Assembly (NCBI RefSeq): GCF_037300705.1
Contig: NZ_CP147776.1
Location: 4,836,001 to 4,900,000 of the forward strand
Source: Massilia sp. W12
Lineage (GTDB): Bacteria > Pseudomonadota > Gammaproteobacteria > Burkholderiales > Burkholderiaceae_D
Length of the DNA stretch: 64,000 bases
Direction of reading: 5' to 3'
In this document: piece after piece, positions 33,903 through 43,484 of the stretch
Position numbering within the stretch: position 1 is the first letter of the stretch
How the letters are laid out: each line of letters starts with the position of its first letter
Made by a program: the position numbers and the translations under genes
The notes under the pieces: generated by a model
Databases searched by the model: none
Seen by the model: the letters and a program-made list of their open reading frames with translations, nothing else
What the model was told of the DNA's origin: nothing

Positions 33903-35966
33903 TCAGTTGGCGCGCACGCAAGCCACCGGCAAACGGTTGCTGTCCGCCGCTGTGGCGTAGCTGACCACGCCATCACTGATGCGCACCGCCTGGTTGCCGC
34001 TGCTGGCCGGCGTGGCTGTCCAGATATAGCCGGCAGGCCAGCCGTCATTCACCAGATTGGCGCCGCCGATGGCCGCCACCAGCGCCGTGACTTCTGCTGT
34101 GCTCGGCATGCGCCAACCGCTTAAGCCGCCGATGTTCTGGCCCTGGCAGTAATGCAACATCGCCCAATGCGCACGCGGCACACCGCCCGGACGCGCCCAG
34201 GTCAAACCGCCCTGCTGCACGCTGCCGGCCGGCAAGCCGTTGGCATCATGGATGCAGGCGGCGGTGTAGCGATTGCTTTCGGTCGGCGCGGCCCAGGAAG
34301 TCAAACCATCCGTCATGCGCAAAACCTGGAAACCGCTGCTTTGCGGGTTAAAGGCCCAATACCAATCCGTGGCCCAGCCAAGCTGACTCAAGCCGCTTGC
34401 GCCAAGCGTCGCGCGCAGGGTTTGCAATTCGCTGCGCTTGGGTAAGCGCCAACCGCTTTGGCCATACAAGGCCTCATCGCAGGATTTTTCAGTCGCATAC
34501 CAGGGGCGCAAGGTCGGCCCGGTTTTGGCCCAAACATCAGCCCCGACGATTTGCGCGCCGCTTGCGCTGTTGCTATAAGCGGATTGATCGCTGACACAAG
34601 CCAGCAGATGGCGTGCGCCATTGCCTTCCGGCAGCGAGGAAGTGGTGGGGCCGGGCAGCGTCCATAAATTGGCCGGATCTGCCGGGAAACCGGCGGCCTG
34701 CATCCAGGCGGCGCCTTTTTCCGCATACAAGGCCGCCACTTCGGTCTGGCTCGGCATGCGCCAGCTCAAGCCGGGATTCGGCGCATACCAGGAGCAGCTG
34801 TATTGCGCATTCGCCCAGGGCATGGCTTGCTTGACCGGCTTGCTCCACACCATGCCGCCTTGCTGCAGGGTGGGGGTGTGCGCTGGCGGCAGATCGGCTG
34901 CGCTGCGCACGCACACGGTGTAATTGCTGCCGCTCACATCGTAGCTTGGCAAGCCATCCGAAAAGCGCAACACACTGTGGCCTGCGCCTTGCACATCCGA
35001 AGCCCAGATCCAGCTGGCGCCAAAACCGAAGGAGGAAAGGAAGGTCGCGCCCTTGCTGTAATACAGGCTGCCCAATTCCGCCATGCTCGGCAAGCGCCAG
35101 CCGCCCACGCCGCCCAGGGTGCTGGCGCTGCAAGCCGCTGCTGCGCTGCCCCAGTTGCGCACGGTGGTTTCCGGGCGCGCCCAGCGCAGGCCATCATGCA
35201 CCAGGGTGGACACTGGCAAGGGGTCGTTATCGTCATGCACGCAAGTCACGTTATAGGCGTTGCTCCCGCCAGCTGTGCTGGGCAAACCATCCGTCATGCG
35301 GAACACATGGTAAGCCGGTGCGCCGGGGGTATTGCTCCACAGCCAGCCGCTGGGCCAGCCGGCGGCGCTGATGGCGCCGGCGCCGCGTTCGTGATACAGA
35401 TTCGCCAATTCATACACGGTCGGCAAACGCCAGCCGCGCCGCCCGCTGGCGCTTTGCGCTGCACAATACGCGTCTGCAGTGGGGAAATTACGGGTGCTGG
35501 CGTCCGGCGGCAGGAACATCAGATTGCCGCTCTTCAAAAAACCTGCCGGCAGCGGGTAGTAGTAACGCACGCACACGGTCTGATGCGTGCTGCCGGCATA
35601 GGCGGTGGCGCCGTCGGCGGTGTTGAACACCAATTGCTGGCCGCTGAAATCTTCGATGCTGGCAGTCCAGTACGCCGCCGCAGGCCAGGCGGCGTTTTGC
35701 AACTGGGCCTGATTGCGGTTGTAATAAAAATGGGAAATTTCATCGCGCGTCGGTAAGCGCCAGCCACTGACGCCGCCTGCAGTGCTGTTTTTACAGAATA
35801 AGGTCGCCTCTTCTTCACTGCGCGCTACGCCATCTGGCTTGAGCCAGGCCAGGTTGTCGCCGATCAGTGTGCCGGCGGGATAGTTGGTGACTTCAATCGG
35901 GGCCGCCGCGAATACAGGCAGGGAGAACATACTGGAAACTGCGACAAGCAAATAGCGCAACTGCAT
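33903..35966 (-). CDS. Secreted protein with six DUF1566/Lcl-type repeats
   Basis: 687 aa with signal peptide (MQLRYLLVAVSSMFSLPVFA). Six repeats of about 100-115 residues fill the rest. Each starts with a GxxWxxP strand (NLAWLKPDG, DGLRWARPET, GGLTWARPGG), contains a first Cys (FCKN, YCAA, ACSA, SCSW, SCDE, YCQG), the hallmark GWRLPT/GWRMPS and a WTAS/WSNT segment, and ends with a second Cys (VCVR, TCVH, ACIH, ACVR). Lcl/DUF1566 domains are C-lectin-like and often occur in adhesins and in fibrobacter or legionella surface proteins. Each repeat likely has one disulfide. It is probably a surface or extracellular binding protein; the ligand is unknown. Confidence 0.85.
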   Translation of the reverse strand: MQLRYLLVAVSSMFSLPVFAAAPIEVTNYPAGTLIGDNLAWLKPDGVARSEEEATLFCKNSTAGGVSGWRLPTRDEISHFYYNRNQAQLQNAAWPAAAYWTASIEDFSGQQLVFNTADGATAYAGSTHQTVCVRYYYPLPAGFLKSGNLMFLPPDASTRNFPTADAYCAAQSASGRRGWRLPTVYELANLYHERGAGAISAAGWPSGWLWSNTPGAPAYHVFRMTDGLPSTAGGSNAYNVTCVHDDNDPLPVSTLVHDGLRWARPETTVRNWGSAAAACSASTLGGVGGWRLPSMAELGSLYYSKGATFLSSFGFGASWIWASDVQGAGHSVLRFSDGLPSYDVSGSNYTVCVRSAADLPPAHTPTLQQGGMVWSKPVKQAMPWANAQYSCSWYAPNPGLSWRMPSQTEVAALYAEKGAAWMQAAGFPADPANLWTLPGPTTSSLPEGNGARHLLACVSDQSAYSNSASGAQIVGADVWAKTGPTLRPWYATEKSCDEALYGQSGWRLPKRSELQTLRATLGASGLSQLGWATDWYWAFNPQSSGFQVLRMTDGLTSWAAPTESNRYTAACIHDANGLPAGSVQQGGLTWARPGGVPRAHWAMLHYCQGQNIGGLSGWRMPSTAEVTALVAAIGGANLVNDGWPAGYIWTATPASSGNQAVRISDGVVSYATAADSNRLPVACVRAN

Positions 35967-36332
35967 ACGATTTCCTTTCGGGCGCCCTGTGCGGGGGGAT
36001 TGCAGCGACCGGGCGCAAGTTGCTGCAAAGCAATAAGCTACGCAGTCTAGGCTTGTTTTGCCACGCCGTCCAGATCATATACATATCTGCTTTCAATATT
36101 TATATGGCATTTACACCAAGTGCTTAAAAGTCGTTTCTGCCCTGCATCAAGGGGGCCGTACAGTTCAAAAAAAGTCATGCTGTAATGCAACGTAAATGCC
36201 TGTAATTCCAATACAGCAGGCAAAAGACGAGAATTTCATTCATCGCAAGCTTGGCTATGCGCCAGCGCCGCCAAACCAATACTGCCGCCGCCCAGGCATG
36301 GGCCGGCCCTTTTTTCGCCCGGGAGTTCTGCT
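35967..36332. other. Intergenic region between divergent genes
   Basis: About 365 bp, AT-rich in the middle (near 36060-36240) against GC-rich flanks. Likely holds divergent promoters. No RNA gene or repeat recognised. Confidence 0.45.
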
Positions 36333-36923
36333 ATGTTTTACATGCAACAATCCAATCAATACACGCTGAATTATTCTTTTTGCCAGACTGACACCACCTC
36401 CGTGAAAGGGGTGAATGACGGCTTTGACGACGCGGTGCGCGCCGAACACGGCATTTGCTGCGTGCTGGGTCTGGATTGGCTGGAAGCGAAATTGCGCAAT
36501 CAGGCTTTTGTTGTCACCTGGCAGTCGATCTACGCAAATGCGCGCATGTTTAACACGCTGGAGGCGGCGTATGACAAGGTGTATGCGAATTACTGTCCGA
36601 ATTTGCGGCGCGGCAACATCTACAGCTACGACATCACCAGCGCGAATTGTCTGAGCGCGGTCAATCAAATCCAAAATCCGGGCGGCATTGCGATCCACCT
36701 CGGCGTTTCGCTCGACCGGAACGACGCCAGCGGGCATATGGTGTGCATCGTGCGCAATGGCCGCCAATACAAGATGTTTGACTCGAATTTCGGCGAATAC
36801 ACGGCAAGCAGCGCGCGCGCCTGTGCGCACTGGTTGCACACCCTCTGCAACACCAACCGTCCAGAGCGCGGGCGCTATCTGGATTGGACGCAAAAGCTGC
36901 ACGCGATTCAATTCAGCGTGTAA
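36333..36923 (+). CDS. C58 (YopT)-like cysteine peptidase, catalytic Cys retained
   Basis: 196 aa. Putative triad: C42 in EHGICCVLGLDWL, H135 in SGHMVCIV and D150 in KMFDSNFGEY, matching the order and spacing of the YopT/AvrPphB (C58) family, whose last block is typically FDPNxGE. The N-terminus (YTLNYSFCQTD) and C-terminus (CAHWLHTLCNTN, YLDWTQKLHAIQF) are shared with two paralogues in the window. There is no signal peptide. Such proteins can be type III effectors or toxin modules, but no secretion genes are adjacent. A Shine-Dalgarno (GGGAG) precedes the ATG. Family assignment by motif only. Confidence 0.55.
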   Translation: MFYMQQSNQYTLNYSFCQTDTTSVKGVNDGFDDAVRAEHGICCVLGLDWLEAKLRNQAFVVTWQSIYANARMFNTLEAAYDKVYANYCPNLRRGNIYSYDITSANCLSAVNQIQNPGGIAIHLGVSLDRNDASGHMVCIVRNGRQYKMFDSNFGEYTASSARACAHWLHTLCNTNRPERGRYLDWTQKLHAIQFSV

Positions 36924-36934
36924 GGGAGGCGCAC

Positions 36935-37510
36935 ATGTACCGTCTGCCTGCCAGCATCGCTTACCGCCTCGAATATGCGTTTTGCCAGCAAGAGCTGGAC
37001 GATATGCTGGGCTGTAAAAGCCATATGGCGCAATTGGGCGGCGTCGGCGCGGTGCTGGCGCTGGACTGGTTGCAGGCGCGCTTGTGCCAGCGCGCTTTTG
37101 TGCTCAGCATGCACAGCCTGCGCGAACCCTGGTTGAGCAGTCAGCCGGCCTTGCCGCCGGCACAGCGGGCGCCGCTGAATGCGGCCAGCCCCGGCGCTGC
37201 GTTCAGCCAGGCCGGCGCGCAAGACTTGCTGCAGCAGCTGGGCTGTCACAGCGGCATGTTGCTGCGCCTGGATGGCGACACGCGCAGTCATCAGCTTTGC
37301 ATTGTGCGCCAGTCGGATAGCTGGCTGATGTTCGACCCCGATTCCGGCGAATACCGTGCTGACAGCTTGGCCGGCTGTGCGCAATGGCTGCACGACCTGT
37401 GCCAATTGCGCCAAGCCTGGCGCGGCGGCTGTCTGAGCGTGGATGCGCCGCTGATTTTCCGCGCTCCGGGGCAAGCTTATGCCGCGCCGCGCTTTGCTGC
37501 GCAGTATTGA
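36935..37510 (+). CDS. C58-like paralogue lacking the catalytic Cys
   Basis: 191 aa from the ATG at 36935 (AAGGGAGG 5 bases upstream). It is a paralogue of the preceding gene: YRLEYAFCQQE, GGVGAVLALDWLQARL (G38 where the neighbour has C42), FVLSMHS, SHQLCIVRQSDSWLMFDPDSGEY and CAQWLHDLCQLR. The His and Asp of the proposed triad remain but the nucleophile is Gly. The two genes are 11 bases apart and co-transcribed. It could be a pseudoenzyme, inhibitor or partner of the active paralogue. Confidence 0.5.
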   Translation: MYRLPASIAYRLEYAFCQQELDDMLGCKSHMAQLGGVGAVLALDWLQARLCQRAFVLSMHSLREPWLSSQPALPPAQRAPLNAASPGAAFSQAGAQDLLQQLGCHSGMLLRLDGDTRSHQLCIVRQSDSWLMFDPDSGEYRADSLAGCAQWLHDLCQLRQAWRGGCLSVDAPLIFRAPGQAYAAPRFAAQY

Positions 37511-37604
37511 TGGGTGGGCCGCCCGTGGCCCGGGCTGAATGCTGTGCGGCAGCCGCAATCGGTAGTAAAATACCGGCCTTCCCACTCTCGCAGCGAATAC
37601 CATT

Positions 37605-38696
<1,092 letters not shown>

Positions 38697-38727
38697 TCGA
38701 TCCGGCACTGGCAAGGGGAGCGCAAGC

Positions 38728-39744
38728 ATGTTTGATCGCGTGACACTGCAGCATTTTGGCCCCTGGTCCGCCCTGGATTGGAAAAATCTGGGCGGCATCA
38801 ACCTGATTTTGGGCGGCAATGGCAGCGGCAAGACTTTTTTGCTGAAAGCGATCTACAGCGCCTTGCGCACCCTGGAAACCTATAAGCGAGGCGACGAGCC
38901 GCGCAGCGCCAGTGAAATTCTGCTGGAAAAATTACACTGGACTTTTCAAGCCGAAAAAGTGGGCGACTTGGTGCAACGCAGCGCAGCGGGCGCATTGTCT
39001 TTTGCACTGCATGAACAAGAAGCACAATTCGCCTACAGTTTTGGGCGCGACACCACGCGCCAAATCAACAGCCTTGAAAACCATTTCAAGCCCCGTTCGG
39101 CGAACTCAATTTTCCTGCCCGCCAAAGAAATCCTGTCTTTGCACGCGATCATTCTCAAAGCGCGTGAACAGGATCGCGCTTTTGGCTTTGATGACACCTA
39201 TTACGATCTGGCGTTAGCGCTCAAACAAAGCACCAGCAGAGGCAAGAATTACAAAGAATTCGCGGATGCGCGCAGCCGTCTGGAACACATGTTGGGCGGC
39301 GCCATCAGTCTGGAAGCCGATAGCAATCGCTGGTACTTCACCAATCAACAGCGACAGCGCTTCAGCATGGGCGTGACGGCGGAAGGCATCAAAAAAATCG
39401 CCATCCTCGACACTCTGCTGGGCAATCGTTATCTGGCGCTGGATTCTGTGGTCTTGATTGATGAGCCGGAAGCGGCTTTGCATCCACGCCTGATTTGCGA
39501 ATTTCTTGACATCATTGCCCAGCTCGCCGCGCGCGGCATGCAGTTTTTCATCGCCAGCCATTCCTATTTCGTTCTCAAAAAACTGTATTTGCTGGCGCAG
39601 GAAAAACAACTCAGCATTCCAGTCTTAAGCCAGGAAGATGCCGGCTGGGAACAACATGATTTGCTGCAGGCCATGCCGCACAATCCGATTGTGCGCGAAT
39701 CGGTGCGCCTGTATGAACAGGAAGTGGAGCTGGCGCTGACATGA
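38728..39744 (+). CDS. AAA-family ATPase (RecF/OLD-like ABC fold), first gene of a candidate defence operon
   Basis: 338 aa. Walker A is GGNGSGKT (residues 29-36). The central region has FLPAKEILSLHAIILKAREQDRAFGFDDTYYDLALAL, of the type seen in AAA/ATP_bind proteins of the OLD/RecF group. Walker B is VVLIDEPEAALHP with D245 and E246, followed by the ASHSYFVLKKL H-loop. It lacks an OLD TOPRIM domain. The next gene starts inside its stop codon (ATGA) and encodes a possible nuclease. SMC-like ATPases paired with nucleases are common in phage-defence systems (Gabija, Septu, PARIS); it matches none of these exactly by eye. Confidence 0.85.
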   Translation: MFDRVTLQHFGPWSALDWKNLGGINLILGGNGSGKTFLLKAIYSALRTLETYKRGDEPRSASEILLEKLHWTFQAEKVGDLVQRSAAGALSFALHEQEAQFAYSFGRDTTRQINSLENHFKPRSANSIFLPAKEILSLHAIILKAREQDRAFGFDDTYYDLALALKQSTSRGKNYKEFADARSRLEHMLGGAISLEADSNRWYFTNQQRQRFSMGVTAEGIKKIAILDTLLGNRYLALDSVVLIDEPEAALHPRLICEFLDIIAQLAARGMQFFIASHSYFVLKKLYLLAQEKQLSIPVLSQEDAGWEQHDLLQAMPHNPIVRESVRLYEQEVELALT

Positions 39745-40286
39745 GCGCCATCGAGATCACTGAATCGGGCCTGACTTTTGGCCCCTTCCCCACGCAAGCA
39801 TGCTTTCATATTGAGCAAAGCAGCTTGTTTCAAAGCTTGTGTGCGCACAATATTGCCGGGGTTGAGTTCATTCTCGAAAAACAGCAAAAAAACGGAATCG
39901 CCCTGTGGCTGGTAGAGGCAAAATCCAGCGTCCCCCGGCAAAGTAAGAAAGAGGATTTTCAACACTGGTGCGCCGGAATCAACCGCAAATTCATTGATGC
40001 GCTGCAGTTGCAGCTCAGCATCCTGCTACGCCGTCATGCTACGCCTGCGGGCATGCCTGCCAAATGGCTTGCGTACAGTCTTGACGACTTGAATTGGCGC
40101 ACAGTCCTGGTGATTCCGGATATGCCATCTGAACACTGCCCGGCATTACAAGACGCATTGCGCCAACATTGTCAGCCTCAATTGCAAGCTTTGCGCACGA
40201 TCTGGAAACTGCCCTCTTTAGACTTACTGGTGCTCAATCGGACCAGCGCCGGCAAATATGGTTTGAGTCAAAACAATCCAGCATAG
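39741..40286 (+). CDS. Possible PD-(D/E)xK nuclease partner of the AAA ATPase
   Basis: 181 aa, overlapping the ATPase gene by four bases. The segment GVEFILEKQQKNGIALWLVEAKSSVP has the layout of a PD-(D/E)xK core: an acidic residue (E) in a strand, about 14 residues, then a hydrophobic strand ending in VEAK (E-x-K), followed by a helix with basic residues (NRKFIDALQLQLSILLRR). This is a plausible nuclease active site, but the first Asp is Glu and no family is recognised. Context argues that it is the effector of the ATPase. Experimental assignment is absent. Confidence 0.55.
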   Translation: MSAIEITESGLTFGPFPTQACFHIEQSSLFQSLCAHNIAGVEFILEKQQKNGIALWLVEAKSSVPRQSKKEDFQHWCAGINRKFIDALQLQLSILLRRHATPAGMPAKWLAYSLDDLNWRTVLVIPDMPSEHCPALQDALRQHCQPQLQALRTIWKLPSLDLLVLNRTSAGKYGLSQNNPA

Positions 40287-40329
40287 GCATTGCTAATAAA
40301 CAGAAAATATACGGCGCAAAGGAGCAACT

Positions 40330-40692
40330 ATGGACTTTGACGCTTTCGTCCAGTCTCTGAAAAACGCGCCGCAGACTGGCCTGGTCATGCAAAATCCTGG
40401 CGCCGGCACATCCACCATCCTTTACTGTAATGATCAGCGAATTTGCTACAAGCGGGGCAAATCGCCAATGGCTGTCAAATATAGTGATTTGTATGAGGGA
40501 TACATCCAGTACGCTGGAAAAGAAATGAGCACAAATGATTTAAAGGCCATGCGCCCAGCCGTCTTTGACTCCAAACATAATGGCCATAGCTGCCACTGCA
40601 CTTTCTTGATGATGGTCTTACACAGAATGGGGCTGGCCAGCGCAATTCAAGGCAAGGGCGTAAAAGGTAATCCCTTCCTGGTCAAGCTCTGA
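40330..40692 (+). CDS. Unknown small protein, third gene of the AAA operon
   Basis: 120 aa, 43 bases after the nuclease-like gene and with AGGAG before the ATG. It contains RICYKRGKSPMAVKYSDLYEGYIQY, the distinctive GHSCHCTFLMMVLHRMGL and GKGVKGNPFLVKL. The Cys-His cluster (HSCHC) suggests a metal or redox site or a structural motif. This kind of domain has a recurrent look among accessory proteins, but no name can be given. Its composition is more AT-rich than flanking housekeeping genes. Confidence 0.5.
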   Translation: MDFDAFVQSLKNAPQTGLVMQNPGAGTSTILYCNDQRICYKRGKSPMAVKYSDLYEGYIQYAGKEMSTNDLKAMRPAVFDSKHNGHSCHCTFLMMVLHRMGLASAIQGKGVKGNPFLVKL

Positions 40693-40704
40693 ATCAGCAA
40701 AGCC

Positions 40705-41988
40705 TCACCCCGCACCGTAGCGACGCCACGCCGCAATCGCCAGCCCGGCGCCGATGCTGCCGAATAAATCGCCCTCCACCAATTCCGCCTGCGGCAAGAG
40801 TTGCGCAAAGCGTTGGCGCAGCAGGCCGATGCCGCTCGAGCCGCCGGTGACAAACAGGGTGTCGATGCGCTCTGCCGGAATTTGCGCCAGCTGCAGCACG
40901 CGCGCCACGGTATGCCCGACCTGTCCCACCAATTCATCAATCGCCGTCTCAAATGCACTGCGCAAGACCGCATGCAGGAGACCCGGCTCCAGGCGGCTTA
41001 AATCCAGGGTATGCCGTTCAGCGCCAGACAAAGCGATTTTGGCTTCTTCGGTTTGAATCGCCAGCCAATGCCCGGCGCGCTCCTCGATTAAACGCAGCAG
41101 GCGCGCCAGCTTATCCTTCTCGCAGGCGTCGCGATACACATCCTGCAATTCCTGCCAGACTTTGCGCGTGTAAGTAGAGTTGATGGTGTGCCAGGTGGCC
41201 AGATTGAAATAATAGCTGGACGGCACATCGGCTTGCGAGCGCAAGCGGCTGCCCAAACCCAGCAATGGCATGATTTGCGCCAGACTCAGATATTTATCAA
41301 AGTCAGTGCCGCCGATGTGCACGCCGGCATTCGCCAGCACATCGCTGTGTCGCTCTGCAGCGCTCATGCGCTGCGGCGACAGGCGAATGATGGAAAAGTC
41401 AGAGGTGCCGCCGCCGATATCCGCCACCAGCACCAGCTTTTCGCGCGTCAGGGTTTGTTCATAGTGGAATGCGGCGGCAATCGGCTCATATTGAAAGCTG
41501 ACCTCGCGAAACCCCACCGCCTGCGCCACTTCCTGCAAAGTTTGCTCGGCCTTGGCGTCCGCCGCCGCATCATCATCGACAAAATGCACAGGCCGCCCGA
41601 ACACCGCCGTATCCACACTGCGCCCGGCGGCGTGCTCGGCGCGGCGCTTGAGTTCGCCGATAAACGAAGCCAGCAAAGCGCGGAAAGGCAAGACCCGTCC
41701 ATTCACCTCGGTCTGCCCGTCAATCAGGCTGGAACCCAACAAGCTTTTGAGCGAACGCATCAAGCGCCCTTCATAGCCCTCCAGATATTCCGCCAGCGCG
41801 CGCCGGCCATAGCAGGTGCGCTCTTCTTCGGCGTTGAAAAACACGGCGGATGGCAGCGTGACTTTGCCATCTTCCAACTCCAGCAAAGCCGGGCGCAAGG
41901 GATTGATCCAGGCTGCGGTGGAATTCGAGGTGCCAAAGTCGATGCCGCAAGCACGCGCCCAGGCGGAATGAGGTAAAGCAGTATTCAT
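40705..41988 (-). CDS. Hsp70-family protein of YegD type
   Basis: 427 aa from the ATG at 41988; the open frame runs further upstream but without coding character. Actin-like ATPase motifs: ACGIDFGTSNSTAAW (phosphate 1), ADIGGGTSDFSIIRL (phosphate 2) and VTGGSSGIGLLRQRF (adenosine). It lacks the C-terminal peptide-binding domain of DnaK, as YegD does. Transcription is convergent with the AAA operon and it is separated from the NRPS tailoring genes by about 210 bp. It is not considered part of either system. Confidence 0.88.
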   Translation of the reverse strand: MNTALPHSAWARACGIDFGTSNSTAAWINPLRPALLELEDGKVTLPSAVFFNAEEERTCYGRRALAEYLEGYEGRLMRSLKSLLGSSLIDGQTEVNGRVLPFRALLASFIGELKRRAEHAAGRSVDTAVFGRPVHFVDDDAAADAKAEQTLQEVAQAVGFREVSFQYEPIAAAFHYEQTLTREKLVLVADIGGGTSDFSIIRLSPQRMSAAERHSDVLANAGVHIGGTDFDKYLSLAQIMPLLGLGSRLRSQADVPSSYYFNLATWHTINSTYTRKVWQELQDVYRDACEKDKLARLLRLIEERAGHWLAIQTEEAKIALSGAERHTLDLSRLEPGLLHAVLRSAFETAIDELVGQVGHTVARVLQLAQIPAERIDTLFVTGGSSGIGLLRQRFAQLLPQAELVEGDLFGSIGAGLAIAAWRRYGAG

Positions 41989-42198
41989 ATGCGATCCAGA
42001 AAAACCATGCCGTCCTGTGGCTGTACAAAAACTGGCGCACATTGCGCTCAATTGATGCTGCAACAGCGCTTGGAAATGAAAAAGGGCGGGCACATTACCA
42101 CAAATCCGGGAAAAGCAAAATACTGACTTGACTGCTTTTTTAAAGAACAGCAAAACGCGACCGGGATGGGCTTGTCGTCACATCCCGGCTGAACGAAA

Positions 42199-43470
42199 TC
42201 AGTCTCTCCGTGCGCGCACAAAGCGTGCAAAAGCAGCAATGCCCAGCTGGATTTGCTCCGGCGTGACATAGCTGAAAGACAGGCGAATCGCCTGCGCCGG
42301 GCGTCCATCCAGGTAAAAATAACTCATCGGCGTCCACAAAACACCATATTCGGCTGCACAATGCAATAAATCCTGATCCGTCACCGTCCAGGAACCTGTA
42401 TACAAGGTCAGGAAGAAGCCGCCTTCCGGTTTATTCCAGCGCATGCCGTGGGGCCTGGTCTGTGCTGGAAAATGCTGCTCCAGCGCGGCTAACAAGGTAT
42501 CGCGGTTTTCCCGCATCGCCGCATGCCGCACTCGGATATAGTCTTGCAAGCTGCCGCCATGTCGCAACAACATGCCGCCCACAATCGCCTGGCACAGCGG
42601 CGATGTGTTGACAGTCAACAGGCTCTTGACCTTCGACATTTCATGCGCCACCCGGGCCGCGCTCAACTGCCCTGCCATATCGTCATGCGGAGCCAGCACA
42701 AAACCGACCCGCACACCCGGGAACAGGCTCTTGGAAAAACTGCCGATATAAGCGCAATGCGCGCCCCCTGCCATCGCACGCAACGGCAGCAGACGCTCGC
42801 CTTCATAACGGAAATAAGAATATGCGTGATCCTCGACCACGAAAATGCCATGCCTGCGGGTGAAATCAAGCAACCCCTGACGGCGCGCCAGCGTGGTGGT
42901 GACGCCGCTTGGATTGGCGAAATCCGGGGCCAGATAAAGTAATCGGGCGCGCTTGCCCTGCGCTTGCAGTTGCGTCACGAGTTGCTCCAGCGCTATCAAA
43001 TCGACACCATCATCATCACTGGGGACGCAACAAGTGGCGATGCCAAGCACCTGCGCGGCGCCGGACATACCGATGTATGCAGGCTCCACCACCAACGCCA
43101 CATCATCCGCCCTGCCGCACAGCGTCAACAAGCACAGACACATCGCTTCCTGCGCCCCCACTGTGACCACCAGCTCTTGCGCGTCGGCCGACAAGCCCTC
43201 ATCCTGACGCAGCAAATCTGCAATTAATTCGCCGATGACGCCATTGGTGCGACCGTATTGTCCCAGATCGGCGAGGTCCGCGCCGCGTACACCCGGTCTT
43301 GCCTGGGCGAATTCGGTGATCAATTCCAGCGCGCTTGGCACATCAAAAAAACGCTCTTGCGGCCGCCCCGGAGCAAATGAAATTGCATTGGGATAACGAT
43401 GTGCAACTTCGTTAAGAAAATTCATCACCTCGACATTGCGATGCGCCAAGGCCGGATTGATACTGTGCAT
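42199..43470 (-). CDS. PLP-dependent class I/II aminotransferase of the NRPS cluster
   Basis: 423 aa. Aminotransferase I/II fold of the MocR/AAD type without an HTH domain: YGRTNGVIGELIADLL, LYLAPDFANPSGVTTTLARR, the Schiff-base Lys K247 in YIGSFSKSLFPGVRVGFV, and RLSFSYVTPEQIQLGI (Arg for the carboxylate). It is third in the leftward operon after a CmlA-like oxygenase and an HPPD/HmaS-like protein (gaps of 15 and 14 bases). In glycopeptide-type clusters HpgT aminates 4-hydroxyphenylglyoxylate and deaminates Tyr; this enzyme could serve such a route or make an aromatic 2-oxo acid. The substrate is inferred. Confidence 0.8.
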   Translation of the reverse strand: MHSINPALAHRNVEVMNFLNEVAHRYPNAISFAPGRPQERFFDVPSALELITEFAQARPGVRGADLADLGQYGRTNGVIGELIADLLRQDEGLSADAQELVVTVGAQEAMCLCLLTLCGRADDVALVVEPAYIGMSGAAQVLGIATCCVPSDDDGVDLIALEQLVTQLQAQGKRARLLYLAPDFANPSGVTTTLARRQGLLDFTRRHGIFVVEDHAYSYFRYEGERLLPLRAMAGGAHCAYIGSFSKSLFPGVRVGFVLAPHDDMAGQLSAARVAHEMSKVKSLLTVNTSPLCQAIVGGMLLRHGGSLQDYIRVRHAAMRENRDTLLAALEQHFPAQTRPHGMRWNKPEGGFFLTLYTGSWTVTDQDLLHCAAEYGVLWTPMSYFYLDGRPAQAIRLSFSYVTPEQIQLGIAAFARFVRARRD

Positions 43471-43484
43471 TTGCTGGGCTCCGC

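Noticed and set aside
40705-41988. Hsp70-like gene as part of the defence operon or the NRPS cluster
   Set aside because: It is convergent with the ATPase operon, and it is separated from the aminotransferase operon by about 210 bp. YegD-type proteins occur widely on their own.
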